The notes: a model not told the origin generated them from the sequence alone. DNA of 64,000 nt from Catenulispora sp. GP43 (GCF_041260665.1 NZ_JBGCCT010000032.1:1-64000), one strand, 5' to 3'. Shown: positions 53,752 through 63,171, counted from the stretch's first letter. Translations and numbers: made by a program.

Positions 53752-54246
53752 TTGACTACCGACCAGCAGCCCAATGACGCAGATGTCTTCAACCCGGACG
53801 TGTTCCCCATCGTCCCGGCGCGCACCTTCGACGACCTCGAGGTCGGTGAGGTGTTCCGAGCCCCGAGCCGGACACTGACCGACGCGCACGCGGCGGCGTT
53901 CCAGACCGTGTCCGCGGACAACCACCCCATCCACTACGACACGCGGTACGCCCGTCGGCACGGCCACAGCGCGCCGGTCGTCCACGGGTTGCAGGTCCTG
54001 GCGTTCACCGCGCCCGGCGCCACCTTGTTCCCCCACTTCATCGGGGACGTGTTCGTCAGCTTCCTGGAGCTGTCGTGCAGCTTCCTCGGTGAGGTGCACT
54101 CCGGCGACACGCTGTACCCGGCATTGACCATCACGGCCCTCGAGCCCCAGGGCGAGACCGGCGTGGTCGTCACCGCGGCCACCATCCACAACCAGCGGGG
54201 CGACCTCGTGCTCTCGGGACAGCACAAGTACTTGCTGCGCCGATAG
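53752..54246 (+). CDS. MaoC-type hot-dog dehydratase
   Basis: 164 aa from TTG 53752, with AGGAG 7 bases upstream. The hydratase motif is D56-N-H-P-I-H61-Y-D, followed by RRHGHSAPVVHGL, as in (R)-specific enoyl-CoA hydratases and other MaoC proteins. A second motif, LSCSFLGEVHSGDTLYP, is typical too. It should hydrate or dehydrate acyl-CoA thioesters in the cytosol. No other fatty-acid gene is next to it. It is divergent from the esterase gene. Confidence 0.87.
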   Translation: MTTDQQPNDADVFNPDVFPIVPARTFDDLEVGEVFRAPSRTLTDAHAAAFQTVSADNHPIHYDTRYARRHGHSAPVVHGLQVLAFTAPGATLFPHFIGDVFVSFLELSCSFLGEVHSGDTLYPALTITALEPQGETGVVVTAATIHNQRGDLVLSGQHKYLLRR

Positions 54247-54286
54247 CCCGTGCACTGCGCGGCTTATCGAGGTGCGCTGACGGAAA

Positions 54287-54302
54287 GGCCGGCGCACCGG
54301 CC
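54287..54302 (+). terminator. Small hairpin after the MaoC gene
   Basis: GGCCGG (54287-54292) and CCGGCC (54297-54302) around a CGCA loop, then CTCCTT. It lies 40 bases after the MaoC stop and is a plausible terminator. Confidence 0.5.
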
Positions 54303-54352
54303 CTCCTTAGCATGAGCCCGACGCCGCACCGTGACGAGCCGCGAGGAGAATC

Positions 54353-54511
54353 ATGTGAAAGCAGACCGTCGCCGAACAGTACGTCGACCTTCTGGCACGC
54401 GCCGGAGTCCAGCGCATCTACGGCGTCGTCGGCGACAGCCTCAATCCCGTCGTGGACGCCGTCCGCCGCACGACGGCATGAAGTGGATCCAGGTACGGCA
54501 CGAGGAAGTGG
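54353..54511 (+). pseudogene. Pyruvate oxidase/ThDP-enzyme N-terminal remnant (PoxB-like)
   Basis: The plus strand reads KQTVAEQYVDLLARAGVQRI, YGVVGDSLNPVVDAVRRT, and after a one-base frame change DGMKWIQVRHEEVA. This is the N-terminal thiamine-diphosphate-binding start of PoxB-type pyruvate oxidases (GVVGDSLN, the Glu in RHEE being the cofactor-activating residue). A stop (TGA) disrupts the start as well, and the gene ends at the IS border at 54512. No continuation is found at 55694. Confidence 0.7.
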
Positions 54512-55693
<1,182 letters not shown>

Positions 55694-55883
55694 GATCCTT
55701 CCAGGTCTCCCAGCAACGCATCCCTGTCCCTTCCGTGTCCCAGGTTTCGACAAACCCCGCGCATGCAGCGCCTAACAGCTGCTCAGGACCTTGATCGGGA
55801 CAAGCAGAGCCGGGCCTCACGCCCCACTCCTAACAGAATGCACATGAGGCTCTGACGGGCTACGCCGAGATCCCCAACGAGCT
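55694..55883. other. Intergenic, next to the CRISPR remnant
   Basis: 190 bp without a gene between the IS and the repeats. If the array is read on the plus strand its leader would lie here, but I see no clear leader features such as an AT-rich promoter. Confidence 0.4.
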
Positions 55884-56035
55884 CTTCTCTCCGCGCGTGC
55901 GGGGCTGATCTCGGGTACGGGGCCGTCGACTGGCCGGGGCCGACGTGCTCCCCGCGGGTACGGGGCTGATCCCTGAGCCGGCGGCGAGCCGCTTGCGCTT
56001 GGCGGCGTGCTCCCCACGCATGCGGGGCTGATCCC
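55884..56035 (+). CRISPR. Orphan three-repeat CRISPR remnant, type I-E-like repeats
   Basis: Three 29-bp repeats at 55884-55912, 55945-55973 and 56007-56035 enclose spacers of 32 bp (55913-55944) and 33 bp (55974-56006). The repeats follow the actinobacterial type I-E pattern: GTGCTCCCC, a short variable loop, then CGGGGCTGATCCC. The second and third differ at two or three positions; the first is worn (CTTCTCTCC start, GATCTC end). Spacers are unrelated to each other. No cas gene lies in the window. The degenerate repeat sits at the presumed leader end, which suggests decay rather than active acquisition. Confidence 0.78.
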
Positions 56036-56169
56036 CTCGACGGAGTCGTCGTCGATTGACCGCAAACGCATGAGTCCGGCATCGAGCACAGGACCGCGCA
56101 AGAGACAGAATTCGACCACTCCAAGGCGCCGGACCAGCCATCAGCGCAAGCCCGTGCGGCTCGACCTAC

Positions 56170-56637
56170 ACAAGTACGCATGGGCTATGCCTGGCCTGGC
56201 AGTGCCAGTTATACGAGTCCGTCCCCGGACCGCACCCGGACACTTCTGCTGAGACGACAGAGAGCACGCGGCACGGATCGGAACGCCGCGGGGTTGTCCG
56301 ACAGCGGGCGATACGCTCAGGCACAGCCCCTGACCTGGCGATACCGTGGCTGGGGGCTTCAGACTGACCCGTCTGGCCGGCCGGCACGACGCGACATCCA
56401 ACGCTACGAAAATCAAGCCCGCGACCAAGATCAGGTACGGAGTCGGGACGGCCGTACCCGGACCGTACCCGGACACTTCTGCATTTCCCGAAACCCGGGC
56501 CCGTCGTTCGAACGTTCACGCTAAGAGTCGCGGTGACTCGACTCGACAGAAAGAAAAACCCCAGCTCATCTGGGGTGAGCACGAGTTTGAACGAGTGCCC
56601 CCGGCAGGATTCGAACCTGCGACCATCGGATTAGAAG
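56170..56637. repeat. Long direct repeat, copy B (partner at 12246-12711)
   Basis: This corresponds to copy A over its whole length and ends inside the intact tRNA-Arg gene. The last 55 bp (56583-56637) are identical to 12657-12711. The left edge begins at the GGCTATGCCTGGCC segment. It holds the tRNA terminator and several copies of the short motif CCGGACCGTACCCGGACAC or near variants. Confidence 0.85.
56558..56576 (-). terminator. tRNA-Arg terminator
   Basis: ACCCCAG (56558-56564) pairs with CTGGGGT (56570-56576) around CTCAT. On the minus strand a run of five T follows directly. It lies about 20 bases after the 3' end of the tRNA. Confidence 0.85.
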
Positions 56638-56668
56638 TCCGGTGCTCTATCCACTGAGCTACGAGGGC
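56596..56668 (-). tRNA. tRNA-Arg (anticodon TCT)
   Basis: A full cloverleaf is present on the minus strand: acceptor GCCCTCG pairing with CGGGGGC (one G-T pair), D-arm GCTCAGTGGATAGAGC, anticodon stem CCGGA/TCCG with loop CTTCTAA (anticodon TCT), T-arm GCAGGTTCGAATCCTGC, discriminator A. CCA is not encoded. It is the integration target for the repeats around it; its 3' part is copied at 12670 and, worn, at 12985. Confidence 0.95.
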
Positions 56669-56770
56669 CTGGCGGCGACGCGGGCTCATCTTAGCGGGTC
56701 GGGGGTGGGTTCCAGCCTGACGTTTCTGGTGGGTGGTGTGGCCCCGCCGGTGGGCGGGGCCGGGGGTGGG

Positions 56771-57901
56771 TCAGGCTTCGGGGGTGAGGATGGTGTGCAG
56801 GTCGCGGCGGGCTTTTGCCAGGATGGCGCGGGCCTGGTCGTGGTGGGTGGGGTTGGGGGTGCTCACGGCTGCCGTGTAGGCGTTGGTGAGCTTGCGGAGG
56901 GCTCGGTCGGCGCCGGCCAGGCCTTCGCGGGTGGCGCGGTGGGCGGTGCGCTGGTCGCGGGTGGGGCGGTCGGTGTCGCGGGCGGGGCGGTCGGTGTCGC
57001 GGGCGGTGCGGCGGGCTTCGGCGTGGGCCGTGCGGTGGTGCTCGCGGTGGGCCTCGCGGTCGGGGCGGTGGTGCTGGTCGTGCTCGGCGCAGTTGTGGTT
57101 GTGGTGCGCGGTGCGGTGGTGCTCGTGGGCTTCGGCGCGGCGGCGGTCGCGGTGGGTGGCGCGGCGGTCGAGGGCGGCGGCGAATTCGGGGGCGCGGGGG
57201 TCGAGGCCGTGGGCGAAAGCGAATTCGAGGACGCGCTGGTCGGGGCCGGAGGCGAAGGCACGGCGGGAATCGCGGGGGTCGAAGCCGGGGCGGGAATCGC
57301 GATGGGCGAAGCCGGGGCGGTCGGAGGTGCTGACGTCGAAGGCGCGCCGGTCGTGGCCGCGGCGGGAGAAGCGTCGGGGGCCGGGTCCGCGGCGGGCGAA
57401 GTCGGGGCGGTCGAAGTCGCGGCGGCGGGACCTGCGAGGGCCGAAGTCACCCGGGTCGAAGTCGCGGCGGTCTGAGCTGCGGTGGTCGGAGTCGCGGCGG
57501 TGAGAGCTGCGCGGGCCGAAGTCACCCGGGTCGAAGTCGCGGCGGTCGGAACCACGGCGAGCGAAGTCGCGGGGGTTGAAGTCGCGCGGGTCAAGGTCGC
57601 GCGGGTCGAGGTCGCGGAGGTCGGGACCGCGGCGGCCGTAGTCGCGGCGGCTGATGCTACGCGAGTCGGAGTCGCGGCGGTCGAAAGGGCGCGGGCCGGG
57701 ACCGCGGCGGCCGAAGTCACGGCGGTCGTAGTCACGCGAGTCGGAGCCACGGCGGTCGGGGCGGCCTCGGTCGGAGTCGCGGTTGTCGGAGCCGCGGTCG
57801 TCGCGGGCGCGGCGGTCGGAGTGGTGGTGGCAGTCCGGGTGGCCGGGGCCGTGGGTGCGGCGGGTGGTTCGGGGGTTGGGGGTCTGGTTGGGGGTGTTCA
57901 T
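56771..57901 (-). CDS. Arg/Asp-rich low-complexity protein
   Basis: 376 aa from ATG 57901, with AGAGGA about 6 bases upstream. From residue 25 to about 230 the protein is made of irregular Arg-Asp repeats (RRDFDRRDSDSRS, GRRGPGPRPFDRR). A His/Arg/Asp-rich part (HEHHRTAHHNHNCAEHDQHH) follows, then a last helical 70 residues (GLAGADRALRKLTNAYTAAV, ARAILAKARRDLHTIL). It should be disordered and of mixed high charge. It could bind nucleic acid or metals, or condense into droplets. No family is recognised. The promoter contains a CGATATATCG palindrome. Repeat composition makes the opposite strand look open as well, but the ribosome site supports this one. Confidence 0.68.
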   Translation of the reverse strand: MNTPNQTPNPRTTRRTHGPGHPDCHHHSDRRARDDRGSDNRDSDRGRPDRRGSDSRDYDRRDFGRRGPGPRPFDRRDSDSRSISRRDYGRRGPDLRDLDPRDLDPRDFNPRDFARRGSDRRDFDPGDFGPRSSHRRDSDHRSSDRRDFDPGDFGPRRSRRRDFDRPDFARRGPGPRRFSRRGHDRRAFDVSTSDRPGFAHRDSRPGFDPRDSRRAFASGPDQRVLEFAFAHGLDPRAPEFAAALDRRATHRDRRRAEAHEHHRTAHHNHNCAEHDQHHRPDREAHREHHRTAHAEARRTARDTDRPARDTDRPTRDQRTAHRATREGLAGADRALRKLTNAYTAAVSTPNPTHHDQARAILAKARRDLHTILTPEA

Positions 57902-57988
57902 GGTGTCCTCTTTCGGGGGGGGTGACGATCGTCTCCGATCTGTCTTTGGGTCTTGTGCGACAGTCTTTGGTTGCTGTCGATACGTTAA

Positions 57989-57998
57989 CGATATATCG
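57989..57998. promoter_or_regulatory. CGATATATCG palindrome upstream of the Arg/Asp-rich gene
   Basis: A perfect 10-bp palindrome in an AT-rich island (57981-58005, including TACGTTAACGATATATCG), about 90 bases before the start. Palindromes of this kind are operators of PadR- and TetR-type repressors in actinobacteria; which regulator binds here is unknown. Confidence 0.5.
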
Positions 57999-58025
57999 AT
58001 TACTTGCGGGAGGCAAGTCATACAG

Positions 58026-58055
58026 AGAGCCGCAGCTCAGGGTGGCTGCGGCTCT
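58026..58055. terminator. Terminator behind the broken MFS gene
   Basis: An 11-bp perfect stem (AGAGCCGCAGC, 58026-58036, with its complement at 58045-58055) and an 8-base loop. It lies after the stop of the MFS gene on the minus strand and in front of the palindrome. Confidence 0.75.
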
Positions 58056-58523
58056 GGTGGTCGGGCTGGTTCGGATGCCGGTGGGGGTCAGCTGGTGGTC
58101 GGCTGCGTCGGCTGCGTAGGTCGCGAGCGATACATCGCGCTGGTCGCCACGATCGCCAGCGCGAGGCCGGCGGCTACCAGGAAAACAAGGTCGTAGCCGG
58201 ACGACAGAGCAGACCTGGACGGAGTAGACCCCTTCGCGGCGCGGGTCGCGGCGATGCTGGCGAGGATGGCCAGGCCGATCGAGCCGCCGGTCTGGTCGGC
58301 GGTGGTGGCCAGGGCGCCAGTGATGCCGGCGTCGGTGGGGGCGGCTGCGGCTGCGGTGGTGGTGGTGTGGTGGTGGCGGCGGCAATGAGGGTGGGGAAGG
58401 TCAGGCCGATGCCGGTCGCGATGAGGAGCATGGAGCCGAGGATGTCGGTGAGGTAGTTGGAGCCGGTGTGGGCTTGGGCCAGCCAGCCGAAGCCGAGGAG
58501 GAAGCACGCCCCGCCGGCGGCTA

Positions 58524-59786
58524 GTGCGGTGACCGGATTGGTTCGCCGGTTCATGTGTTGTCATGCGGCCAGGGCGAGGTCGCCTCGGGCGCGTCCTCCC
58601 CAGCGCAGTCCCTTCTCGCTGCGGACCCGGGCGCGTTCGCGGCGCTGGGCGGCGATCACGTCGGGGTGGCGGCTGTGGGCGTTGCGCCAGGTCAGGTAGG
58701 CGTGCAGGTCGCGGGTCTGTACGGCGTGGTGGGAGCGGTGGGAGTGGGCCATGGTGAACTGCCGCAGCGGCCTAAACTGCGCCTCGATCGGGTTGGCCCA
58801 GGAGGCGTACGTCGGAGTGAACAACAGCGTGACGTGGTTCGCGGCGGCCCAGGCGCGGATGTCCTTGTTCTTATGCGCCGACAGGTTGTCCAAGATGATG
58901 AAGATCTGCTGGTCGGCCGGTCGCGTCCGCCGGATGCTCTTGAGCGCGAGCAGGGTGTTGACCGCGCCCTTCCTGCGCCGGTTGATCCCCCACAGCCGGT
59001 CGGCACCGACGCTGTAGCAGCCGTGGAAGTAGGTCACCCCGTGCGTGCGGTGGTAGGTGGCCGGCAACCGCCACGGATGCCCGGCCCGGGCCCAGCCGGC
59101 CCCGGCCACCGGGCGGATGCCCAGCGGCCCGAACTCGTCGAACGCGAACGTCACCTCGGCGTGGTGCTCCAACGCGTCCTCGATCGCGGCCAGCTTGGCC
59201 TCCTTGTGCGGATCCGGGGGCTCCTTCCAGGTGCGGGTGCGCTGGAAGGTGACCCCGCGCCGGGACAGCAGCGTGCGCAGCGTCTCACGCCCGATCCGGA
59301 TCGGGCGGACCGGGTCAGCGGCGAGGTGCGCGGCCGGCTTGCGGATCGACCACCGGGTGAACGGCGCCCCGGACTTCCCGGGGCGCTGGCTGGCCACAGC
59401 CACGACGTAGTTTTCGTCGTCTTCACTGAGCAGGCGGGCGCGGTGGCCCGCCCACCGAGGGTCCAGGCATCGAAGACCGATCTCGTTGAACGCGTGGATC
59501 ACATCGCGCGCCGTGTCCTCGTCCGCCGCCACCAGCCGCGCGATCGCCGGCACGGTGTTCCCACTGGACGAGGCCAACACGATCATCGCCCGCCGATACC
59601 GCACCGGACTGGCCGACCCGCGCCGCACAATCCGCAACAGCCGCTGACCTTCCTGATCGGTCAGCCGCCTGGCTTTCACTCGTTCCGCCATCAGTGCCTT
59701 TCCACTCGATGAGACGATCCATCCCACCAAAGCAGGCAACTGCGACAGCTATTCCCGAAGCCGGTGGACCAATCCGGTCACCGCAC
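58524..59786 (-). mobile_element. IS630-family insertion sequence
   Basis: 1,263 bp with perfect inverted ends (GTGCGGTGACCGGATTGG at 58524-58541 and its complement at 59769-59786). Both ends touch a TA (58522-58523 and 59787-59788), the TA target duplication of IS630/Tc1-type elements. One transposase gene fills it. It lies within the MFS pseudogene. Confidence 0.93.
58561..59691 (-). CDS. IS630-family transposase
   Basis: 376 aa from ATG 59691; the frame opens at 59739. An N-terminal helix-turn-helix (ARLVAADEDTARDVIHAFNE) leads to a winged part and the DDE catalytic core: first Asp in TFAFDEFGPLGI, second in IFIILDNLSAHKN, Glu in SWANPIEAQFRPLRQF, the last typical of the family. The protein is uninterrupted, so the element may still be active. 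It recognises the 18-bp ends and inserts at TA. Confidence 0.92.
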   Translation of the reverse strand: MAERVKARRLTDQEGQRLLRIVRRGSASPVRYRRAMIVLASSSGNTVPAIARLVAADEDTARDVIHAFNEIGLRCLDPRWAGHRARLLSEDDENYVVAVASQRPGKSGAPFTRWSIRKPAAHLAADPVRPIRIGRETLRTLLSRRGVTFQRTRTWKEPPDPHKEAKLAAIEDALEHHAEVTFAFDEFGPLGIRPVAGAGWARAGHPWRLPATYHRTHGVTYFHGCYSVGADRLWGINRRRKGAVNTLLALKSIRRTRPADQQIFIILDNLSAHKNKDIRAWAAANHVTLLFTPTYASWANPIEAQFRPLRQFTMAHSHRSHHAVQTRDLHAYLTWRNAHSRHPDVIAAQRRERARVRSEKGLRWGGRARGDLALAA

Positions 59787-60670
59787 TAGCAGGGCTCGGA
59801 CTCCGGCGCGGGGAAGCAGGGTGGCTGCTTGGCGGGCTGTCAGGAGGAAGACCATTGCGGCGGGGGTTTGGCCGAGGCCCGCTCCCAGTGCGCTGTGGCC
59901 GAGGACGTTCTGCAGAAACAGCGCGGTGAAGTGCCACATGGCGATGGCGATGCCGCCGAACAGGTCAGCATGCTGGTGCCGACTCCTACCTCCCGGGTGC
60001 GGAACAGGCGTGGGGGCGTCATCGGGTGGGTGGCGAGGCGGCCTTCCACGATGACGAAGACGGTCAGTAGGCACAGGCCGGTCACGGCTGGCGCCGTAAC
60101 GGCGAGGCTTGCGGTGCCGGTGGCCGCGCCGGCGAGATCCAGGGATTCGCGGTGGGTGGACAGGCCGGTGGTGATGGCGCCGCCGGCCAGGGCACCTGCC
60201 ATGCCGCCGATGCCGCCGGCGGCTGACCAGGCGCCGAAGGCTCGGGCGCGGGTGTGCTCGTCGGTGAAGGTGGTGGTGATCACGGCCAGGGTGGCCGGGG
60301 CCAGGAGCGCGGCGCCGGCACGTTGGGTGATGCGGGCGGTGACCAGGGTCGCCACCAGGCTGGAGGTGGAGAACAGGGCCAGGCCCGCGATCAGGGTGCG
60401 GTGGTGGCCGAACAGGTCGGCGGTGCGGCCGCCGAGGAACATGAGGCCGGCGAGGGTGAGGAGGTAGCCGTTGACGACCCAGGCCAGGCCGGTGGCGGTG
60501 AAGGCGAGGCGGTCTTGGATTGCCGGGAGGGCCACGTTCACGATGGCCGAGTCCAGGATCACCATGAACTGGCAGGTGCAGACCAGAACCAGAATCAGGC
60601 CGGGGATGGGGGGCGGAGCTAGGGACAGTGTCAGGGGTGGGGGGACCCGGCGCATCCCGCGCGTGGGGTG

Positions 60671-61177
60671 ATGTCGCTGTCGCTGCCGCGTCAAGGAGGC
60701 CAGGCGATCCGCCTGCTGAGCCTGCGCCACCGGGTGCGAGCCGCAGAGCTGCTGGCCCCGCTGGGCCTGCATCCCGGCCAGGAGGCGCTGCTGCTGGAGC
60801 TGGACCGCGCCGGGCCGAGGATCCAGGCGCAGCTCAGCCAGGCGCTGGGGTGCGAACCGCCGAGCGTGACGCTGATGGTGCGCAAGCTGGAGGCCTCCGG
60901 GCATGTGCGGCGCGGGCCCTCCCCCGACGACAAGCGCGCCAGCGTCGTCGAGCTCACCGAGAGCGGTCGGGAGCTGGCGGCGGAGGTGAAGGAGGTGTGG
61001 TGCGAGTTGGCCGACGAGACGGTGGCGGGGCTGCCCGCGCCGACCGCCGAGGGGCTTCCCGGTCTCCTTAACGCGTTGACCGCCAACGTCGATACGCGCA
61101 GGCGGCCGCGGCAGCAGCGGCGGCAGGCCCGGGAGCGGGGAGAACGGAGAGAAAGCGGAGAACAGGGCGGGGCGTAG
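60671..61177 (+). CDS. MarR-family regulator
   Basis: 168 aa from ATG 60671 (GTG 60668 is an alternative). A winged helix is clear: LLAPLGLHPGQEALLLELDR, then IQAQLSQALGCEPPSVTLMV and RKLEASGHVRRGPSPDDKRA, a typical MarR recognition helix and wing. The C-terminal tail is Arg/Gln-rich. It starts 15 bases from the start of the broken EmrB-type MFS gene in the opposite direction, the standard layout of a MarR repressor and the drug pump it controls. Its target is now dead. Confidence 0.87.
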   Translation: MSLSLPRQGGQAIRLLSLRHRVRAAELLAPLGLHPGQEALLLELDRAGPRIQAQLSQALGCEPPSVTLMVRKLEASGHVRRGPSPDDKRASVVELTESGRELAAEVKEVWCELADETVAGLPAPTAEGLPGLLNALTANVDTRRRPRQQRRQARERGERRESGEQGGA

Positions 61178-61198
61178 GGCTGTTATCCTGGGAGCACC

Positions 61199-61320
61199 GC
61201 GAAGGGGAGTAGCTCCAACGCCGGGACGTCGACATACTGGCCCGCCTAGGGCCCGGCCCCCGGGACGTCCGCGAGGGCGTTGAGCAAGACCTTCGGCCCG
61301 CAGCGACAGCTGCCGCGCCG
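61199..61320 (+). promoter_or_regulatory. yybP-ykoY (manganese) riboswitch
   Basis: The leader of the GDT1-type gene contains the two conserved parts of the yybP-ykoY riboswitch: GGGGAGTAGCTCC (61204-61216), GTCGACATACTGGCCC (61228-61243), and GAGCAAGACCTTCGGCCC (61282-61299). In other bacteria this RNA binds Mn2+ and turns on Mn exporters of this very family. The stop of the upstream MarR gene lies only 22 bases before it. Confidence 0.8.
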
Positions 61321-61377
61321 ATGCCTCCCCCGAAATCGGGCCTCGGATGCGGCCCGACTCGAAGGACTCACCCCGCC

Positions 61378-61971
61378 GTGGATCTGATTGTCATCCTGAC
61401 AGTGTTCGGGATCGTCTTCCTGGCCGAGTTGCCGGACAAGACCGCACTCGCCTCCCTGGTGCTCGGCACCCGATATCGCCCCTCGCACGTCTTCGTCGGC
61501 ACCGCGGCGGCGTTCCTCGTGCACGTGGTGCTCGCCATCCTCGCCGGCAGCCTGTTGACACTTTTGCCTGGCCGCCTGCTGCATGCGGTGGTCGGCGCGT
61601 TGTTCCTGATGGGCGCCATCCTGTTGCTGCGCGGGCGCCATGACGAAGCGGAAGAAGAGGAAGAACTCAAGCTCCGGGGGGACAAGCCGGCGACGTTCCG
61701 GCGGGTCGCCGGGATGAGCTTCGGCGTGATCCTGGTCGCCGAGTTCGGGGACCTGACGCAGATCGTGACCGCGAACCTCGCGGCGAAGTACCACGACCCG
61801 ATCTCGGTCGGGATCGGCGCCACGCTGGGGCTGTGGGCTGTGGCGGGGCTGGCGATCGTCGGGGGACGCGGGCTATTGAAGGTCGTGCCGATCACAGTGA
61901 TCACGCGCGTCGCGGCGGGGATCATGGGGGTGCTCGCGGTGATCAGCATCGTGGAGGCGATCCGGGGCTGA
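61378..61971 (+). CDS. TMEM165/GDT1-family Mn2+ transporter
   Basis: 197 aa from GTG 61378; the frame opens at 61321 but that part overlaps the riboswitch end. Two inverted halves each carry the family motif ExxDKT: E17-L-P-D20-K21-T22 (AELPDKTALASLVLG) and E122-F-G-D125-L-T127 (AEFGDLTQIVTANLA). About six membrane helices, with an acidic loop (EAEEEEELKLR) in the middle. The family moves Mn2+ or Ca2+ across membranes, and bacterial members export Mn2+. The riboswitch in front supports Mn2+ export. The second motif has Leu in place of the basic residue. Confidence 0.88.
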   Translation: MDLIVILTVFGIVFLAELPDKTALASLVLGTRYRPSHVFVGTAAAFLVHVVLAILAGSLLTLLPGRLLHAVVGALFLMGAILLLRGRHDEAEEEEELKLRGDKPATFRRVAGMSFGVILVAEFGDLTQIVTANLAAKYHDPISVGIGATLGLWAVAGLAIVGGRGLLKVVPITVITRVAAGIMGVLAVISIVEAIRG

Positions 61972-61986
61972 GAGCTCCGGCGGCGA

Positions 61987-63171
61987 TCAGACGGGGGACT
62001 GTGTCGGCGGCTTGGACTTCAGCCCGCTGCCGCACAGCGGAGCCACCGCGAAGGGCACCTCGGCGTCCGGTGCACCCTCCGGCTCGCCGACTAGTCCCGC
62101 GCTAAGGGCCGCCCAGCACGCCGCGCCGGTGGGTTCCACATACAAGCCGGCGCGCGCCAGGGCGGCGTGGGCTGCGGCGACCTGGTCGTCGGTGACGGTC
62201 ACGATGCGGCCGCCGGTAGAGCGGACGGCGGCGAGGATCTGGGCGCCGCGGGCCGGGCGGGCGATGGCGATGCCTTCGGCGAGGGTGGGTTCGGCGGCGA
62301 TCTTCGCCGGTTCGCTTTCTCCCGCTTGGAAGGCCGTGGCCAGGGGTGCGCAGGTCGCGGCCTGGACGGCGGCGATGCGGGGCAGGTGGTCGATCAGGCC
62401 CGCGGCGAGGAGTTCGCGGACGGCGAGGTGGGCGCCGAGGACCAGAGTGCCGTTGCCGACCGGGAGGACGAGGGTCTGCGGAAGGCGGCCGCCGAGTTGT
62501 TCCCACAGTTCGAAAACGTAGGTCTTGGTGCCGTGGAAGAAGAACGGGTTGTAGACGTGGCTGGCGTAGAGGGTGTCGGGGTCGTCCGCAGCCTGGGCCG
62601 CGGCGTCGGCGGTGTCTTCGCGGGAGCCGGGGATCTGGTGGACGGCGGCTCCGTAGGCGCGCAGTTGCGCGACCTTGCCGGCCGACGTGGATTCCGGGAC
62701 GTAGACCTCGCAGGCGATACCGGCGCGGGCGGCGTAGGCGGCGACGGCCGTGCCGGCGTTGCCGCTGCTGTCGGCGATCATGCGCCCGACCGACAGGCTG
62801 CCGGCCAGGGCGGCCAGCAGGACGGCGCCGCGGTCCTTGAACGAGCCGGTGGGCATCAGGTAGTCGACCTTGAGCCGGACGTCGGGGCGTCCGGGGGCGC
62901 CGACCAGCGGGGTCATGCCCTCGCCGAGGGTGATGGCGGCCGGTTCGGACAGCGGGAGGGCTTCGGCGTAGCGCCAGAGCGTGGGGGCGCGGCGGGCCAG
63001 GTCGGCGGGCTTCGGGAAGGCCGGGGTGAAGCCGGACAGTTCCAGGACGCCGTGGCAGTCGGCGCAGCGCCACGCGAGGTCTTGGAGCTCGTAGTAGTTG
63101 TCGCAGGCGGGACAGTGGAGAGTCAGGTGCGGAACGGCTGAGGTCGGTGCTTGCGGTTCCGCCACTGTCAC
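61987..63171 (-). CDS. Threonine synthase, PLP-dependent
   Basis: 394 aa. An N-terminal zinc ribbon (C20-P-A-C23, C36-A-D-C39) precedes a fold type II PLP enzyme. The Lys that binds PLP is K112 in TGSFKDRGAVLLAAL; GNAGTAVAAYAARAGIACEV and the phosphate-binding VLPVGNGTLVLG are present. Homologues convert O-phosphohomoserine to threonine. Length and zinc ribbon fit ThrC-like proteins; a second function (for example, a threonine-synthase-like lyase) cannot be excluded. It is convergent with the GDT1 gene, with 15 bases between the stops. Confidence 0.83.
   Translation of the reverse strand: MTVAEPQAPTSAVPHLTLHCPACDNYYELQDLAWRCADCHGVLELSGFTPAFPKPADLARRAPTLWRYAEALPLSEPAAITLGEGMTPLVGAPGRPDVRLKVDYLMPTGSFKDRGAVLLAALAGSLSVGRMIADSSGNAGTAVAAYAARAGIACEVYVPESTSAGKVAQLRAYGAAVHQIPGSREDTADAAAQAADDPDTLYASHVYNPFFFHGTKTYVFELWEQLGGRLPQTLVLPVGNGTLVLGAHLAVRELLAAGLIDHLPRIAAVQAATCAPLATAFQAGESEPAKIAAEPTLAEGIAIARPARGAQILAAVRSTGGRIVTVTDDQVAAAHAALARAGLYVEPTGAACWAALSAGLVGEPEGAPDAEVPFAVAPLCGSGLKSKPPTQSPV

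Larger units (their letters stand above)
58088..60655 (-). pseudogene. EmrB/QacA-type MFS drug transporter, broken by IS630
   Basis: From ATG 60655 the reading gives PGLILVLVCTCQFMVILDSA, then NVALPAIQ and GLAWVVNGYLLTLAGLMFLG with GRTADLFGHH, the motif-A region of 14-helix drug exporters. At about 59960 one base shifts the frame (sense continues FGGIAIAMWHFTALFLQNVL). At 59788 an IS630 element interrupts; removing it restores the frame as GVRALLAAGGACFLLGFGWL. At about 58350 a GC-rich simple repeat shifts the frame again before TDAGITGALATTADQTGGSI and the end. With three lesions it is dead. The MarR gene at 60671 is divergent and was probably its repressor. Confidence 0.85.

Noticed and set aside
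56642..57475. Gly/Val/Ala-rich plus-strand frame of 277 codons
   Set aside because: It is opposite to the Arg/Asp repeat gene and only mirrors its repeated codons; it begins at the edge of the tRNA gene and has no proper ribosome site.
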